Source: Plantago elongata (taxonomy: Eukaryota > Streptophyta > Magnoliopsida > Lamiales > Plantaginaceae). Taken from it: DNA of 42,717 nt. The stretch covers positions 1-42,717 of the forward strand of contig JAYMSP010000732.1 in the NCBI GenBank assembly GCA_036897095.1, given 5' to 3'. The notes beneath the pieces are model-generated. The model ran no database searches, was not told the DNA's origin, and saw nothing but the letters and a program-made list of their open reading frames with translations. The translations under genes and the position numbers were made by a program. Positions within the stretch are counted from its first letter, which is position 1, and every line of letters starts with the position of its first letter. Shown here piece after piece: positions 39,530-42,717 of the stretch.

Positions 39530-40884
39530 GAGAGATCGGATTCCATTCCACGGGGTCAAGGAGTTGATTGAAACCTTTCAAAATGCTTGGTGGGAAGCTA
39601 TTTTAAAACAATAACTAAGGGGTAAACTTCAATTTTCTCCTAATAGAAATCGTTAAAGTTAAAGTAGCCAATTTCATAAAACCCACTTGACTCACCACTC
39701 TAAATTTCCGCATCCTCACCATTAACACTTAATTCATTAGCCTAATCTTTTTTGTCATATTCCATTTGTTTCAAGAAGATTAAGAATGGACAAGTACAAG
39801 TTTATCCAGCTAAATGGGTAGATAGCCAATTCATCCTTGCTTACTCAAATTGAGTAAAGATACACTTCAATGTTTTCATTATTACTATTGCTAAGGCTAC
39901 AATAAGAAAATTCAATTTATCCCCAAGCAAAGCAAATTCAATCACTATCATTTCAAAGCAACTCAAATCAATCATTCCATTAACTCGTATACTGTTAAAT
40001 TTCAATAGAGAACGTATAGTTGGTAGCTCATAAATTTATTTTATCTTGTCGAAGCATAATTATGCTCAGAGCACCAAATGCATCATAAACTCCGAATCCT
40101 TCTAAGGTCGTGGACTACAATCCTAAATTGGACGTTTAAACCTCGTTTAAGGTCGTTGAATGCTGTCCCGAATTGAAAGTTCTAACCTCTCCATCTTAAG
40201 AATGCAAACTACAATCTTAAATTGAACATCCAGAGTATCAAATGCTTCTGAAGCGATCCAGGTCCTTCTAAGGTTGTGGACCACATTCCTAAGCTAGACG
40301 TTCAAACCTCACATAAGGTCGTGGATTGCACTCCTGAGCTGAACGTCCTAATCTCACCTAAGTTCGTGAATCACAATTCCAATTTAGATGTTTTAACTTC
40401 GTCGAATGTTGTGAATTGCAGTTCTGAACGAAACGATCTAACCTCTCCATTCTAACAGTACTACTGACTACCGTCTTATTCAGTCCTAACCTCACATAAA
40501 GTCGTGAAATGCAGCCCGTGCCACCGGGAATTCACACAACTTAGGAGGGGTGATGTTGCATACCAATTAGGAGAATAATGATTAGAACAATAGTATAGAA
40601 GCACTTTACAAAGTAGAGGCTAGAGTGTGACACCGTCATCATCATCAATTTACCGAATATAGAAATACACCACCATCATTTTCTCGATCAACAGGTAGGT
40701 AGGTTACTATACAAAAAGTAAGAGCTCACCAGAGCCCAATTGTTCTCTATCTCTCTCTTCTCAACAACCAGCAACAAGGTTCCTTCTTCTCCATCACCAA
40801 TTTCCCAATTCGATTCTAAAAATCGGATCTTTATTACCTTTCGTTCTTGTCAATTAGGTTGCTTCTTCTAACCAAAAAGACAAA
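39530..40884. other. intergenic DNA and PDH E1 beta promoter/leader
   Basis: AT-rich DNA with a 45-bp minisatellite at 40104-40510. From about 40720 the sequence has CT-rich leader character (TCTCTATCTCTCTCTTCTCAA) up to the ATG at 40885. A minus-strand frame at 40834-41025 is a shadow of exon 1. No other gene is seen. Confidence 0.55.
40104..40510. repeat. degenerate 45-bp minisatellite
   Basis: Units built around AAGGTCGTGGA[T/C]T, then C[T/C]C[A/C]T-rich middle, GAACGT[T/C]C and TAACCTC recur at 40104, 40149, about 40198, 40270, 40315, 40360, 40405 and about 40499. The exact 45-bp spacing between 40104-40149 and through 40270-40315-40360-40405 is clear; one unit pair is separated by an extra 27 bp. 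Copies are diverged at many positions. Confidence 0.75.
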
Positions 40885-42382
40885 ATGTTGGGGCTTATTA
40901 GGCACAGACTCGCCTCCACACCCAACCCATCTCTGGTATGCTCCAATTGGTTTGATTTGGTGAATTTCGTGCTCCAATTTCCCTTTTTTTGTTTTTGTTT
41001 TTGCTATTGATTTGATGAATTTCATGCTTTTGATTATCCGTTTATTGTAGAGTTTGGAGCAAGGGATTCGAGTTGTTGCGTCCAGGGCTTTTGCCTCATC
41101 TGGAAATCAGGTAAATTGGCATCTACTTGTCGGTGTGAATTGCGTGTTTAATGCTTTTTATGAAGTGTTTTAGCTTGGAATGGCGTGAAAGTGTAGTGTT
41201 CTTGATGCTTGCGTATGGAATTAGTTATCGATAGTTCGATACCCTTTAGTGGAAAGTGGTTAGTGATGGAGTTTTCTTCTTGATTTGGATAAAGTTCCCC
41301 ATGTGTAGTTGATTGGTAAAAGTAAGAGTTTAGTTAACGGAGTCAAACGCATTGCCCCTGCAACTGATTTTGTTTGTTTTTACTTGCGTGTTCCGGAGTA
41401 GTAGGTATGTGGTGCGATTGGTTTGAAGAGAGATGAGATCATTTGTTTTGGCTTTAGTCAACTGAAGCTTAACTTGCCTTTTTAGCAAGGGAAGGTGAGT
41501 GGAGGACTGTTGTCATGTAAACTTAACACATGGGATTCTTTGTTGAGAAGAGAATTTACTCAATTGTCTAAATTAGGGGAATGTGATGAATACCTGGGTG
41601 AGTGGTGGTGTGGGTTTTTCTAATGTTTTAGGTAAAAGTGGTTATTTTTAAGACTATCACTTCTTTGTTAATTAGTTTAACTTGGGGATCTTATGCTAAT
41701 TGGTTATTTTGATAGTGGTATTCGGGTATTTGGTCATATGATTATGTGTAAACTTAAAAGTTTGTCATTTGGCACGATGTCTTTCTTAACTACAGAATTG
41801 GGCTGGGTATTACTGGTGGTTCAAAATCTTTTTTATATATCTAGAATTATGTAAAAAATATACGGATTTTAGGAGACTTGGTGACAGTCAGTTGACCTGA
41901 TTGACCTAGCAGTTCTATGGTCTCTTTTGTTATTAAATAGTAAATACACACTGTATTGGTACCATCTACGTCCGTATTTCATTATAACGTACCCCAAGTT
42001 ACTAGGATAAAGCTCTTAGTTGTTCCTGCAACAGCACATCTTTGTTATGTCTTATGTTGTTTCAGTAAACCGTATATATTATCTAGTTAATACTACTTAA
42101 ATAGCACTATACTAAAATGATTTGTTTACATGATCGAATGTAAAAATGTCATGATCTAACTGTTTGAATACAGTTTGCTTCCCTGCTAACTACAATTATT
42201 ATTTACATGGAGCAACATTTTCTGCCCTGAAGACAACTGAGCATTTTTTTATATGGTGTTGTGATTGTGGTCAGTGAGGTTTCTTTGACTATTCGTTGCA
42301 GATGACTGTGCGTGATGCTTTAAATTCAGCACTTGATGAAGAGATGGCCGCTGACCCCAAGGTCTTTGTTATGGGAGAAGAG
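40885..42382 (+). CDS. PDH2: mitochondrial pyruvate dehydrogenase E1 beta subunit, 5' part
   Basis: Three exons are visible: 40885-40935, 41051-41110 and 42302-42382, all phase 0. The gene continues beyond the window. They encode the first 64 residues. An Arg/Ser-rich, acid-poor N-terminus ([12 protein letters not shown]..., then V-A-S-R-A-F-A-S-S) acts as a mitochondrial presequence. The mature start [15 protein letters not shown] follows, then [10 protein letters not shown], which matches plant PDH E1 beta (Arabidopsis PDH2/MAB1) almost residue for residue. The subunit pairs with E1 alpha to bind thiamine diphosphate and decarboxylate pyruvate in the matrix complex. The conserved Glu of M-G-E-E lies at the TPP site in the family. 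Intron 2 is long (1,191 nt). Intron 3 starts at 42383 and probably carries a mobile-element end. Confidence 0.92.
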
Positions 42383-42473
42383 GTAATGTGATAGAACTGA
42401 ATAGATTGCTATATAACTGAAATAAGGGTAAAGTTGTTTTTGGTGCAAACAGGTTGCTTTTTTATATATAAAC

Positions 42474-42717
42474 TGATAGGAAGAAATATAAACTAAGACT
42501 CCACTCTTCACAAGAGCGACCAATCCTCTGTGGATCGAAACTAAACCAAAGAATATTTCTCAATGCCCACTAATGACAAAAGAAGCTACTTATATAGAAC
42601 TGACCCTTATTCTAAACCAACTAGGACTCTACTTTTAATTAACCAAAAACTATTCTCTATTCCTAATTGAACTGGAACTTCTAATCCTAGTAGAACAAGA
42701 CCTCCACTTTAATTCTT
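42474..42717 (-). mobile_element. possible antisense LTR sequence in PDH E1 beta intron 3, cut by window end
   Basis: Read on the minus strand this stretch looks like a retrotransposon LTR: a promoter-like TTCTATATAAGTAG (TATA at 42596-42590) followed downstream by a leader-like region. The plus-strand edge is TGATAGG at 42474, which would be a CA-ending LTR terminus on the other strand. No target duplication or internal region can be seen because the window ends. Confidence 0.3.

Noticed and set aside
1..42717. Biosynthetic gene cluster linking feruloyl transferase, dirigent, GLOX and NAC
   Set aside because: These families can meet in cell-wall or phenolic metabolism, but unrelated genes (ARMC7, DEK, GNAT, poly(A) polymerase, PDH) lie between them and no shared control sequence is visible.
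1..42717. CRISPR arrays, rRNA genes, functional tRNA genes
   Set aside because: None seen; the tandem repeats present lack CRISPR spacing, and the only tRNA-like sequence is the SINE at 31669-31759.

Overview
This window is nuclear DNA from a flowering plant, almost certainly a eudicot. The evidence is spliced genes with GT/AG introns, AT-rich introns and intergenic DNA, plant-only families (SAUR, NAC, dirigent, a BAHD feruloyltransferase, plant-type GLOX), and many small mobile elements (MITE-like elements, a SINE, a hAT-like element, a LINE remnant). Several AT-rich dispersed stretches resemble those common in Caryophyllales genomes, but I cannot fix the species. There is no operon logic. 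Neighbouring genes are independent units.

Layout from left to right: 1-2554 is non-genic apart from a weak minus-strand exon candidate. A SAUR gene follows (2555-3058, +). Next is an unrecognised coiled-coil protein with a KEN motif (3834-4877, +), whose start codon overlaps the stop of a short uORF. Then come omega-hydroxypalmitate O-feruloyl transferase (5535-7078, -, two coding exons plus a 5'UTR intron) and a short intronless poly(A) polymerase (8576-10153, -). A LINE RNase H remnant precedes a dirigent gene (11766-12308, +). A six-coding-exon ARMC7 orthologue (14257-16210, +) has a large 5'UTR intron carrying a 285-bp tandem duplication. An eleven-exon DEK chromatin protein spans 18907-24809 (-). 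Its first intron is a degenerate repeat field that reaches the exon 1 splice donor.

The right half holds a GNAT acetyltransferase (26705-27226, +), a divergent three-exon NAC protein close to the VNI2/ANAC083 clade (28613-29556, +), and a 3.4-kb gene-poor stretch containing a 91-bp SINE with a perfect 18-bp target-site duplication. An intronless GLOX copper-radical oxidase follows (32971-34620, +). After it come unassigned exon-like segments (35326-36266), a three-exon MGC-type lipid-anchor candidate (36980-37918, +), a hAT-like element (38711-39529) and a 45-bp minisatellite (40104-40510). The last gene is the 5' part of mitochondrial pyruvate dehydrogenase E1 beta (40885 onward, +), whose third intron appears to contain the edge of an antisense LTR element.

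Several genes have apoplast or cell-wall roles in their families (feruloyl transferase for suberin, dirigent, GLOX, a VNI2-like NAC). I see nothing showing that they are co-regulated, and chance proximity is the default reading. I found no clearly new biological system. The most useful leads are the uORF/start overlap, the splice-donor-adjacent repeat expansion in DEK, the clean SINE insertion, the divergent NAC DNA-binding residues, and an unassigned 64-codon exon at 36072-36266.
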